From positions 21,533,237-21,597,236 of the forward strand of contig NC_079372.1 of NCBI RefSeq assembly GCF_021018895.1: a stretch of 64,000 bases of DNA, in the 5' to 3' direction. Of the stretch, positions 26,843-39,094 are shown piece by piece. The notes beneath the pieces were generated by a model. The model made no database searches and had not been told where the DNA came from. It saw only the letters and a program-made list of their open reading frames with translations. Source of the stretch: Seriola aureovittata (Eukaryota > Chordata > Actinopteri > Carangiformes > Carangidae). The position numbers and the translations under genes were made by a program. Numbering within the stretch: position 1 is the stretch's first letter; every line of letters starts with the position of its first letter.

Positions 26843-29622
26843 CTTTCTCAGAGAATGCACAATCCTTCATGGCCTGGTCACAGTCAGAGCATGTGAGAAC
26901 GGCCGTCAATGACCCGGTGACCTTGAGATGAAGAACTCGGCTGTACATCACCATGCGCCTGAAGAGGAAGAGGAGTTTCTTTTATTGTTCGCCACAGTGC
27001 AGCTCTGTTCTTGACAAATTAAATTACATTTCTCCATGAGTTATGTCATCATTCAAAGCCCCTAATGTGGTAAAAATGGCCAAACAAATGTATAAGATCA
27101 TTTTTAATCCCATGAAGAAAAAAACTTACCTCCTTTCTTCTTCTTTTTTTTCAAATACTTTCAGCTATAATTCCCCATAAGTTTTTTAAACTTTGAAAGC
27201 AACTGTAGAGCTGAACGCTCGCCACGATGACAGGACAACAGAGAAAAAAAGTTCCTCTTTTCTTAAAGAATGCTGTCGGAGTGGTTTTGTTGCCACTAAA
27301 GCATCCAGGAAGAGAAGAAATCACAATGCTCTCCATTCAGGGGTGAGAGAGAGAGCAAAACAAGGGGGGTCACACAAACCAAAATATGGCTGGGGGCTTA
27401 AACTCCACTGAGCATGTGCCATGGAAAAACACGCTATACATTTATTTTGAAAAAACACACATTTATCTTAAGTGAGAATTCTGAAACAGACGTAATATTT
27501 AAATGATCTTTTTTAGTTAAAAATCATACTTGTATTTACAGCAGAGACTTAGTTCAAACTTAGAGAAGAAATTAAATAAGTAGCCATGGTGGTCTGGCAG
27601 GAAAAAGTTCAAAGTAAATGTAGAGTGTCATTCAGCAAACTGTTATGCCCCAGGCAACTCCAGCAGTCCTACACACAGTTGTCCATTGTCCCGCCTTGTG
27701 ACTCTAAGTGTATCTCCTCTCAGCCTGCTCCTTTCACACCACTGTTTTCCCCAGAGAGCCGTCCACACCAGAAGCACCGCGGCGGCAAAAAGTCACAAGA
27801 CTTGCTCCGAGCAAAGTTCAAAATCTCTTTAAAAAAAAAAAAAAAGTCATAACAAATGGATAATCCCAGAAAATGCGTGAATGGAGCTGAAATCCACAAC
27901 ACACATTTGTTCCCAGGGTGTAAAACTATTAGTAGTAGTACAGCAAGGAAGCCAGATATAAACACTCACCTGGATTTTGTCGGTTGAAGTTCGTTGGATG
28001 CTGGAGGAGGTGAGGACAGGTGGCGGAGCTGCAGTGATTTCCCTAAACAAACACACACGGGAGAGCACCTGCAATTCAAATGGAGACTGGCACTGAAAAC
28101 AAAACTAAGGCAAGTCTCGAAAACCTGCATTTCCCTGCATTTGAATAGAACACAAGGACTTTAAAACGCTCCATGAAAGTCACTGGGGTCCTGGAGTTAA
28201 ATGACTAATGGTGAAAATGAAATGACTTAGCTCATCAAAGAATGAAAAGTTAGTCAGTTTCATTTCACTGCCAACACATCTGTGCTATCAGCTGTCTGTT
28301 GGTGATGCAGTAAAAACTCTCTTTTCAAACATTTACAGTAAATAAGAGGTGGTTGAACTGGTCTCATTTTGACTTAAGCTCTTTCACTGAAACAGAAAAC
28401 GCCTGCCCTCATGTGGACAAACGCTCAACATGCAGCAGCTGGGGTAAAAAGAGAAGTATTACTCAGCATCAAATAAGATGCAAGAATCAGAAAGTAGAGG
28501 AAGTATTTTGATTTGTGTGCAGGTTTGTGGTTTGGATGGTTTATATTTAAAGTAATGTAGTAGACTTTTTATTTTCCTTAAACTGATTAGCATGGTGAAT
28601 GCAACTGTCTCTCATTCATGAAATACATGATTTTAAGTTTTTTAACCTCTATAGTGGTGTTCTTTCACTTGCATTCTCCATTGAGGTCAGAGGTCAAGTA
28701 GACAAGAGGATAGGTTACTGGTGCAATAAAATCAAGGACCTATCAGATTTCACTCTAACTGTACTGACTGTGTACGCTACAGTTCTGCTATCACAGCTGT
28801 CAAAATCTGTGACCCATTGCAAATATCATGGGATCAGAATTTTCGCTTAACAGCTATGAAAATGTCTGACCCTATATAAATACTATGCTGGAACATTTTT
28901 GTAGCAGCTGTGAGAATACAGCAGGGCTGCAGCTAATAACTGTTATGATTAACAATTAATTTGGTCTATGTAATTTGATTAATCATGTGTTATAAATTTC
29001 TAGCACTAAAGTAGGATATCAACTATGACGGCCGGTCTTGAGGGTGGACTCTGTGTCAAAGTCTCTTTTTATGACCTTAACTGTTTTAGTTTATATTGAG
29101 CTCCTTTGTTTTAAAGTTGTGTTTGATCAAATAGCGTCATTGTTTTCTATGTGTCAAGTAATGAACACACAGAAAACCTTGGGCAAGGCACAGGATTCTT
29201 AATCAATTGGTTGTTCAGTAAAATGTAATAAAACAGTGAAAAAGGACCATTATTGATCCCTGAAGCCCAAGTTTACATATTAAAATTGTACAAACATGTT
29301 GAGTTTACAAAAACTTGGAAACTAGGAAATACTCACATGTGAGAAGCAGGTGGGCTACCAGTTTTAGCATTTTTGCGTATAAGATGACTTAAATGCATGG
29401 TTGCCTAATGGTTTATAATAATAACCAATAGTAAAAATAAAAATGGCGCATAGTCCACATCTAAAAGTGACTGTCATTCCGTCTCTAATCAATAAATCAA
29501 CTTACTAATTTCAGCCTTTCAGCATTGGTTGGTTTCCGGGTGTATGGGGAAATAATGACACTGCCAGTGCCCAACAACAAAGGCCCGAAGCCCTTCTGTT
29601 GAGGGAAGACCTCTTCAGCCAT
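26843..29622 (-). CDS. Unrecognised multi-exon gene divergent from tbc1d22b (partial model)
   Basis: I do not recognise the product. Four minus-strand segments have matching splice signals and phases. Exon A is 29506-29622: ATG with G at -3 and +4, 39 codons, donor GTAAGT. Exon B is 27970-28068 (acceptor TTGCAG, donor GTGAGT, 33 codons; a TTTTCAG 24 bases upstream would extend it to 28092). Exon C is 27130-27164 (acceptor TATAG, donor GTAAGT, rich in Lys/Glu). Exon D is 26843-26958 (acceptor CTCTTCAG, donor GTAAGA, 116 bases). The phases 0-0-2-1 chain without stop codons. Exon A starts MAEEVFPQQKGFG; exon D has MVMYSRVLHLK and a CxxC (CSDC), which could suit a small beta-rich domain, but that is a guess. 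The gene must continue below 26,843 with at least one more exon, which I could not identify. A 5' non-coding exon in the shared promoter is likely. Confidence 0.5.
28922..29000 (+). mobile_element. Terminal fragment of the hAT-like AT-rich MITE
   Basis: AGGGCTGCAGCTAATAACTG resembles the terminal repeat of the 49473-49796 element; only the end is present. Confidence 0.45.
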
Positions 29623-29746
29623 TTCACCACCTGCCTGGTGAAGTCAAACATACAAACAATATGCAGGCATCAACATGGCTGCACCGACACCTTTACCACA
29701 GAACAACAAACTGTCCCCTATCAGTGTTAGGTTTCAACCGTCTCCC

Positions 29747-29851
<105 letters not shown>

Positions 29852-29859
29852 CATCCCTG

Positions 29860-30166
29860 ACCGTCACTCCACTAGCTTACCCTATTGGCCGACCACACTG
29901 CACCTGTTCGAGCCTCCCGCCAATCACACACTTCGGCCGCTGTGCTCCAAGATGGCGGCTTCCAGTGTTCCGTACAACACATCATCGCATTTGAAAGCTA
30001 AATATCTTTATCTCTCGACCGTTTAAACCCATGAGGGGGCAGACCAGAAGGAGCCGAGCCGGCCTGAGTTGTCGCCGTTGAAACACGGAAACGGTTTCCC
30101 CCTGTGGTTTGTTCATGCGAGGACCCGGTGTCGGTGTCGGTCTGAAGGGGGTTGTGTTATCCGAGT
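29860..30166. promoter_or_regulatory. Probable bidirectional promoter between tbc1d22b and a minus-strand gene
   Basis: A GC-rich stretch lies between divergent start codons. It has an inverted CCAAT (ATTGG) at 29884, a direct CCAAT at 29920-29924 and a YY1-type AAGATGGCGGC at 29949-29959, typical of TATA-less housekeeping promoters. A (GT)n array abuts it at 29749-29840. Start sites are not visible. Confidence 0.55.
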
Positions 30167-33100
30167 ATGGCCACCGAGAACAGGATCAATTTTTGGAGGA
30201 AAAACGCAAAGGTTCCCGGAAGGTGGGTTTTCGTAACTCTCTCTTTCTTATCGAAACAGCACCTAGTTATGTTCCTTTAGTAAGTTTCAGAGGGATCCTC
30301 GTGAAATAACGTATTAAATATCACCAACGGTTACAGCTTATTTTAGCCTGAATCAACTCATAATCAAGTGCATGGGGATATTAGCTTAAAGCTGAGCTGA
30401 TAAACTGACGTTAACGTTTAAAACATCACTGCAAATACCTAATGAATAGTCATTACTTGACCGTATTGTAGTTGTGTGTTTTATTACATTCACTCCTGGA
30501 CCTCACAGACCTCTCTAGCGTTTAGTTTGAGTGTGTGTCAGCTGAGAGAGACAGACCTCCATCTCTCTCCTCTCGGGGTGGAGGTGTCAGCTGTCACAGT
30601 CCGTGCACCGCCCGCCATATGCTCTCTGTCTGAGCTGACACACAATATGAGCTAGCTACAGAGAAGGAGACTGGGTCACTGCAGTAATCTCAGATCTCTC
30701 TCTTTTTCTTTTTTTTTTTTTGTAATCTCATAATGGGGTTTTGTTAGTTGAGTCATCAGAAGTTTAATGAAACACATCCTCTTTTTGTGGCAGTTTTATT
30801 GTCGACTAAGATGACCAGCAGCTCATCCTCAAAAGCAGTTAGTCATGTCATTGTTCATCTTTGGTTCGCAGGGGAAACAAGTATTACAAAGTGGAGATTA
30901 TATGATGTGTTATGGAAAATGGTATTATGTTATTTATGGGAGACAGCACATAGACCAGTGTTTGTAATTTAGGCCTAAATTAGTTCAAGCCCCAGTTGGT
31001 GGCTCTCATGTGTAACTGGGTCATTTAACCTTGTTATACATAGTGAGAAGGTCATTCAACAAGACTTACAGGTGATCTGAAGACATCACCTAATCCTCAA
31101 AGGCTCTTCTAAATATCTGGATGAAAATATCCCATCTTCTACACCACAAAAAAATATTTTTAACCCATTTCTCTGTTTCCTAATCCAAGTATCTAGAAAT
31201 GGTGTATGTCTTTAATGTTTTCGTACAACACAAGAAACATTTTATTGCATTATTTTGTATGAAAATATAAAAGTATACATTATAATACCAATATAGATAA
31301 ATATAACTCATAAAATACATGTATTTTTGTTTTGGTTCACATTCATCTCTCATTTCTGGCAGCCATCTTTGTTTGGATTATGCCAGAGAGACACGATTTG
31401 GTAAACAAAAATGTCTTCTTGTGCAGCTAATGACATCAAGAAGGTAAAAGGGTCTGTTAAGATTACATAAGTGTTTTGTCAGAGAAATGTATGCTTACCA
31501 CTGTGAATTGAATGTAATCGTAATAGATGAGAGGCATAAACAGGCCAGTCCCAGCCTGTAGTGTTTGCTCAATTGGCATCATGGTAATAGGTTATAATTG
31601 TCTCTGAGTATCTGCAGGTATTCTCATACATACATACTTTTTTATGCTACTCAACCTGCACACTAAACTCATCATAACACACAACTTATTCCTGCATATG
31701 TGCTTGTGTTTATATCTTTATTGACTTGTGTGACTTCATGTCTATGAAGACTGAGTGGCTGTCCTGCCCTGGCTCCATGCATCTGCCAGGCAGAGAGGGT
31801 GGAGTGGGTGGGTGGGTGGGAGGGAGGGCAGTGCGTTTGGGAAATCTGAGAGGAGAGGATCTCCAAGGAGAGGGCGTTGTTGCCTTTGTCACACACACTG
31901 ATCTTTCTCAAACTGTGGTGGGCGGAAGGCTGGAAACCCAAACACAAACATGTGTTTGAACAAGAAAGCGAGCAGCTAGTCTCACTGCCTGTCCTTGGGC
32001 CGCTCCTGATAAAACAAGTCTGAGGCTGGTAAACAAGAGACTGTGGCACTGCCAGATAATCAGCAGGCCCAGTTCTCAGCCACCAGGCTTACTGTCAGTT
32101 TATTCATGCAAATGACATGAATTAGGTTCATATCTCTCAGCCTCAGGTGTGAGAAGCCACGAAGTCCACGTACTAGTAGTGATATTCATTGCTAAAGAAA
32201 CATTTTGGATAATCGGTGATGTTATATTTGGAGAATAGTCATAGAAAATTCCATTATCCCCCAATCTGTAAACGTAATCCTCACCAGAAGGAAAAGTGTT
32301 CTTCAACGAGCAACAATCAGTCTCCCAGTAACTTTGACCAAAAGCTGCCACTCAGATTCACAAAGTCAGTCTGAAAAGTGAATGGATGATTTATAAGTAA
32401 ATTATTTGATTACAAGACTGTAACCGATATCTGATTTGTGCTGTTGACACAGACACAGATTTCAAATGCACTTCAATTCCCACGCTGTGTAACCACAGCT
32501 CTAACTGAAGTTTTACTATTGGGCATGAAGCAACTGAATCCGGTGATTTCTGTTTGGTGAAAAAATATCTAAAAGTGTAAATGTGATGGAGAAGGCTGCA
32601 AGGAGAGGAGATGAGGAAAGGAGTGTTTGTTGGTAATTGTGGGTCTGGCCCGGATCCCGTCCTGCGACTCTTCAATGTGCTTTGTGTCGCCAGAGAGTTG
32701 GAAAGAAGCTGAGCATTAAGATTCTCACATCCGCTGAACATAATGCCCAGCACAGGGTGGTGATGAACATGGGGGCTCTGCAAGCTGTCCCCTAGTTCTT
32801 TTCAATGCTCACTAAAAACAGCACAGTCTAAATAAGACAGGGATAGGGCTCTTTAACTAGAGGGAAGAACTGAGCTGTCATCCTGGTCATGGAAGGCAGA
32901 ATATGAGGCTGTATATGCTCGTGTCTGTGGCTCATAAAATTCCCCCCACTGTGTTTCAAGCTTTTGCAAAATCATGCAGAAACACACAAATCTCAAATTA
33001 ATCCCAAACTGCTAATTTGAGTTCGCAAATAAACCGTTGCTTTCCTTTGTATGGTTTGCTTTTGTTGGTGGAAATTCACATTATCCATCTTGTTCCTTGT

Positions 33101-36100
33101 AATAACACTGGACACAGTGTGTATGGCAGCCAAGTGTAATTTCCATCTGTGGTGCTACTGATTTTCAAGGTCCCATATTGTATAAAATGAGATTTCCATG
33201 TCTTTTGATTATAAAGCAGGTCTAGGTTCTATATTAATACTTTGAAAGAATCAAAGCGCTCAGTCCACAGGGAAATGCACACAGCCTGTATTCAGAAACT
33301 GAACCTTGAAACGAGCTGTCAGGACTTCTGTTATTTTGTGATGTGACAACAGAGCAGTCACTGCCCACAGCCATGCCCCAAGCCCTGCCCCCCTGGACCC
33401 ACTATGTGTAGAAAGAGAAACACATACAAGGACAGGACATGTGTCAGCCAACGTTTTTCTGAACAATAATTACTGATAGATCTTCTGAAAGGTTAATCTT
33501 TGACTATTAGCACTAGCCTGGTCAAAGACTTGGAAGCTGCATGTGTTTTTCTGCACAGAGGTGACAGCATTTTACGTCATCTTCTACAGTGTACAACCAG
33601 TTTATGGAGCACAGCACCCACCCCTCGACCCGCGATTGCGGCGCACGTGAGTGCTCAACGTAGCTGGACTGCATGGCGTCATGTTATCCACATGGATGCA
33701 TTTTATTTGTGTCGCCCCCATTTTCAGTCTTTTTTTGCAGCTGTTTGCTTCAAGGACTTGAACATGTGTGAATTGCATGCACTAGTTCTGTGCCTGTGTT
33801 GAGAATTGCAGTGTTTTATTGCCCTTTTTTGTTGGATTTGCAGTTTTCTTTTATTTTTGTTTTGGTGATCTCATCTCCTAAAGTTCATTGTATAATAAGC
33901 TACTAGTGCTGCCATGAGTGAGACTGTTCAACTCTCTTGATCTCTGGATCGGTCCCCCTGCAGGTATCCCAAAGACACAAAGCCCAAGTTCAACAATCTC
34001 AAGTCTAAAAAGGCCTCAAGCTTCCACGAGTTCGCCCGCAGCACCAACGATGCTTGGGACATTGACGATGAGGAAGATGAGGATTTCCTCGGGTCCCCTG
34101 CCCCAGCTTCATCCCTGCCATCAGGCCTGCACTCTACGTCCACACAGAACCAGGTGGCTAAAGGACATAGTTTTTTCACTGAGCAGCTACAGGCATTGAG
34201 TTGGTCTGAAGCGACAGGAGATGTTCTGATGTGTTTCTTTTGTATTCACAGCAGCAGCAGCAGAATCAGGTGGGTGACACAGAGAGCAGGACTTCACACA
34301 GACTGGCCTCTCCTGGCTCAGACGCTCAAAACCTCCATGATGTTCAGGAGGAAGATGCAGACTGCGAGCACGTCAATGGCAAGGTCGTCAAGTCTAACAG
34401 TGAGGCCCACCTCAACTCGTCCTCAGGTACGTGGCCCATGTGCTGCAGCATTAAGACCTACTGAGCAGCTTATCAGGTGATTCATAGTGAAGATAATAAC
34501 AGACAGGAGGGACGTCACACTGCTGACTGCTGAGGCTCTTATCCCCATGTGCACTAATGTGTTTTCAGACTCTGGTCAAACAACCAGTGAGTTTATTACC
34601 ATGAACACAGTAGTGCTGTGTATTAACAGTGTATCTTAAACTCTAAATTAAGAGTAATTAAAGCCCACATGAATCACACATGAATAATACCATATGTCCT
34701 GAGCGTCAGGCTATTCATCAGTCCAGCAGATTGCTGTGAATAGTCAGCATGTTCACGGGTCACCTGGATCTCTGTTGACAAGTCTCCCACTGAGTCTGTG
34801 CAAGCAGGACCCGGAGGCTACAGCCAGACTGTTCAGCGTGACTCATAAACAATAACACCTCTTAGATCACTTCTTAATGTGCAGATGCCATTTCGTGTGC
34901 AGTTTTCTTGTTTTATGGAGTTTTTGTTCATTTGTTTTATTTTATGTGGTTGTTAAGTTTCACAGGGACAACATAAATTTAAAAATTCACAGAAAAAGAT
35001 TGCATTCACACTTCATAAACAAGAAGACAACATTTTTTAAATTATAAAAGAGCTACAGGATGGTCTGTGAAGATAAATAGATTAGTGCATATATTTCTAT
35101 AGGGGTTTGATGGTCGATGCTTTTTGTGTAACCATTTAAAAACATGGTGAATCTGTTGATTTTCCAGTTTAAACATGTATATCATGCCCCACTTTAATGG
35201 CTTTAATATTATTTATTAAAACACTTTGTAACATAAAGTTTTTATTTGCTACTTTGTCTTGCGTGGCCCTCTACAGTTCGCTCCACGCTGCAGAAGCAGC
35301 AGTCACTCCCAGTTCGTCCCATCATCCCGCTGGTGGCTCGCATCTCAGACCAGAACGCGTCAGGGGCACCACCCATGACAGTGCGGGAGAAGAGTCGGCT
35401 GGACAAGTTCAAGCATCTGCTTGCTAGTCCCAACACTGATCTAGGTACAGCATGAGAACAAACATCACAGCCACACACTTTCACACTGTAGATATGGAGC
35501 AGGACCGACACACTGAAGTGGGTTAAACCCATGTCAGAGGTCTGTCTGAATGCATTAACCTGCATCAGTGAGTCATTTTAGAGAAAGGAGAAGGTGTGCC
35601 TTCTGACAGTGGTATAACATGCTTGTTTTCAGCCGGCCGAATATAACATTTGTTTCAGTGATCTGTGCTGTGGTTTGTGTTGATAATGTGTGTTTATATG
35701 TTGCTCTGTGCTGTTACAGAGGAACTCCGGAAGCACAGCTGGTCAGGAATTCCAAGAGAAGTCCGGCCGATCACATGGAGGCTTCTCTCTGTAAGTCTCC
35801 TGACTTTCTTCTTCTCTGCATCTTTGCTGGGTACCAAGCCTCATCTCAATAGTCCAAGTTAGATTTTCTAGCCTCTGTGCAGCCAGTTGCATGCCTTTTA
35901 GAAAATGCTCACATGATGTCAAATGGCTTATCCCTCCAGGCAACCTTATCTCGCTTTTCTCTTATCTCAAATGGTCAGCCTGTTCTGTTCCTCTGAAACT
36001 GTTCACGTCATCAAAAAATAAAGTTTCATTCTCATCTGTGTTTTCTCTTCTGTCTCTGGTTTCTGACAGGGCTACCTGCCGGCCAACAAGGAGCGCAGAG

Positions 36101-39094
36101 AGCTGGTGCTGAAAAGGAAGCGAGAAGAATACTTTGGTTTTATAGAGCAGTATTACCACTCCAGAACAGACGAGCACTATAAAGACACATACAGACAGGT
36201 ATTACCACAGTTTGAGTTAACAGGCCTTTAGACTGCTGCTATTCATCTGTCTAACGATATGTTAACACCATATTATGATTTTAAAGGAAACGGTTATCTG
36301 CTTTGAATAACATCCCCATAATCTTTCTTCCTGTTAGATCCACATCGACATTCCAAGAACCAACCCCCTGATCCCCCTGTTCCAGCAGCCTGTTGTCCAA
36401 GAGGTAAGATTACAATTACAAACAGTGTGTGAGCACTTCATAATGGTTTAATTTGTTGCAGAGAGATTTACCACTGGTAAAGGCATTTTCTCATGGTGTC
36501 TTTTTCGAGGTACCAGGAACCCAGACTTTGTTGGTTTTTTGTGTTTGAGTTTGTTTTGGTTCATCTGTCAAATAAAGATTGAAGCAGGATCCTGAATCAT
36601 GAAGCCAGATTAGTGGGCTACCCAGATATCTTTGGGCCCAAGGACCGTGATGAACTGATAAGATTTTAGTGGTCAAAGATCGAGGTCAATGTGACCTCAT
36701 AAAACACCATAACTCAAGAATTAATTTGCTAATTATGACAATGGTCAAACGTAAACTTCACTGTGACATCATAATGTTCAGCAAAAACACTTTGCTGGCC
36801 AAAATACACTCAAGACCTTTTATTAAATTCCTTCAAAGTCTTAACTACATATAAATGAGTCTGGACAGACATTAACTTTAAACTTTATGGAGGTGCAACA
36901 TTAAACACTCACTCATAGTACTTTGACAGTAATCAGATGCTGATCAGGGTGATGTTGAAATCAGGAGAAACTGCTGTTGCATTGATTCAGTGATCTGTAC
37001 TCTGTTAGTCAGTTTGTCTGTTCATTTAGAGTTTTACACATTGAAACTGTTGTAAAAACTGGACCAAAGAAACACTGTAATTCATAACCACTGGAAGTGA
37101 AAGTTACAAATCTTAATGATCCCAGTGTCTCATAGTAAATGAGGTAATCTAATATTTTGTTTTTGTCTTTCTTCCCTCAGGTGTTTGAGCGAATCCTCTT
37201 TATCTGGGCCATCCGTCACCCAGCCAGTGGCTACGTCCAGGGAATCAATGATCTGGTCACACCCTTCTTTGTTGTTTTCCTGTCTGAGTTTGTCAGTAAG
37301 TTGCTGGAGAGAAAATTCCTGCATAGACTTATGTCAGCTTGGTGGTGATCTGTTTTATGTGCCTATATTATACAGTGTTGTTACCAACCTCAGTAGACAG
37401 GAGCTTTCAGCATCTTGTGCAGATTTTCCTCTATGTGAGTCGGGCGATTTCTGTATCATTCAGTGTTGTGTTGTTGCAGCGGAGGATGTGGAGAACTTTG
37501 AGGTGGCAGCGCTGCCTCTGGACACCCAGAGAAACATCGAAGCTGATAGCTTCTGGTGCATGAGCAAGCTGCTGGATGGAATACAGGTCTGTTCATACAC
37601 AAAAACACCTCAGTGAACATAAAACAATAAAAATGTGCCCGGTCACTGATGATTGATTTTCCGTTCAGGACAACTACACCTTCGCTCAGCCAGGAATCCA
37701 GAACAAAGTGAAAGCTTTGGAGGAGCTGGTCAGCAGGATAGATGGTAAGTGGATCTTTTTCTGTGACATGCTCTCAGTTCATACGTACAGAATGTGATAG
37801 AGGGCTGTGTTTGTGCGTTGCCTGTCTCCAGAGGACATTCACAATCATTTCAAGAAGTATGAGGTGGAGTACCTGCAGTTTGCTTTCCGGTGGATGAACA
37901 ATCTTCTGATGAGGGAGCTGCCCCTTCGTTGCACTATCCGTCTCTGGGACACCTACCAGGTAGAGCAGAGAGCACATTCCCACTGCTGCAAACATGCTCC
38001 ATCACACAGTGTTTGTTCAGTTTACTGGGTTCAAGTGTTGTGTTCCTGTTGATGGTCGTAGTTGTTCTGTTCTCCACAGGCTGAAGCAGAGGGTTTCTCC
38101 CATTTCCACCTCTACGTCTGTGCTGCTTTCCTCATTGAGTGGCGCAAAGAAATTCTCTCCATGGTTGACTTTCAGGTACCACTGTCTCTGTCGTTACTCA
38201 CACAGGCGCAGATTTATTGTAAAGACAGGTTTATTGAAGCAAAGACAGACTGAAACCTTTTGATAAGCAACTTGAATTGATAGTGTTTAAAGATTTTATT
38301 TTGAAATGCATCTGTCTGAATTGATGTGGTTTGAATTGCCCTCTTTTAAACAACAGAGGTCAGTTTCAGGTTTTACATGACTGAATTTGATGTGAACACT
38401 TGGATTTTCTATGTTGCTCATTTTAACTTCCCTTTCTCAAAACACATGACTGACAGAAAATAACCTGATAGGACAGCTGATCAGTTCCACTGAGGCTTGA
38501 TTGCTCGTCCTTCGTTTACCACGTTTTTTGTTCAGTCTTGAATTTTCTGTGTCTCAATTTCACCCACTTCCACTTGAAAAGTTGGGAAACATATGTCCAT
38601 GTTTTTAGGAGGTCATATGATCTGACACAACCTCATCCTCTACAGTTATCAGGTTAAAGGGACAATGTTTGGATCAGTTACCTACTGTGTTAACTAGCTC
38701 ACAGCTAGCTTAACTAGTATACTTTGTGTTGCAGCAGTAGCTCAATGTTTCTCTGATGAAAGATTTAGCTGATGCTTAAAACATCATTACAAGGTATGCA
38801 TTGTGTACATGAACACCTGATTCCATTGTCTCGGAACTAGATTTTACAAACTAATCCACATACTTTATGTATTCCTGAAATGTTATGTAAACTCTACTCT
38901 AATGCTGTGTAAACTATTATTAACTGCTACCTTGTAGAAGTCTTGAAATAATTTTCTGTTTTCAGGGCCTTCTCATGCTACTGCAGAACGTTCCCACAAT
39001 CCACTGGGGGAACGAGGAAGTGGGTCTCCTCCTGGCTGAAGCTTACAGACTGAAGTACATGTTTGCAGATGCACCGAGCCACTACAAGAGATAG
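30167..39094 (+). CDS. tbc1d22b: TBC1 domain family member 22B (Rab GTPase-activating protein), 14 coding exons
   Basis: Predicted 520-residue protein (human about 505). Coding exons: 30167-30222, 33590-33646, 33964-34153, 34252-34426, 35277-35444, 35720-35790, 36070-36198, 36338-36403, 37181-37295, 37480-37586, 37669-37744, 37832-37959, 38080-38175, 38966-39094; all junctions are GT-AG and all phases agree. The start MATENRINFWRK and the block KKASSFHEFAR place it with TBC1D22B rather than 22A. The TBC domain runs from about residue 223 to 470. It keeps both catalytic fingers: Arg in IDIPR (about 289) and Gln in YVQG (about 324), so GAP activity is expected. The family acts on Rab GTPases at the Golgi; human TBC1D22A/B bind ACBD3 (known for the family). 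The linker in exons 3-4 is Ser/Gln-rich and diverged from human. Exon 2 is a 57-base symmetric cassette encoding the conserved VYGAQHPPLDP. TAG stop at 39092. Confidence 0.96.
33168..33405 (+). mobile_element. TTAA-MITE family copy 4 (right half missing), in tbc1d22b intron 1
   Basis: Begins AGGTCCCATATTG and follows the family through GTGATGTGACAAC and GGACCCACTA, then ends. It sits less than 200 bases before exon 2. Confidence 0.7.
36640..36860 (+). mobile_element. Interspersed repeat in tbc1d22b intron 8
   Basis: GGTCAAAGATCGAGGTCAAT, GTGACCTCATAAAACACC and AACTCAAGAATTAATTTGC match a widespread fish repeat containing GGTCAAGGTCA words; class unknown. Confidence 0.45.

Noticed and set aside
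27586..27852. 88-codon ORF and the opposing minus-strand ORF
   Set aside because: Located in an intron of the proposed minus-strand gene; no splice signals fit the exon phases.
32391..32783. 130-codon minus-strand ORF in tbc1d22b intron 1
   Set aside because: No splice support, no family resemblance and atypical composition for a coding exon.
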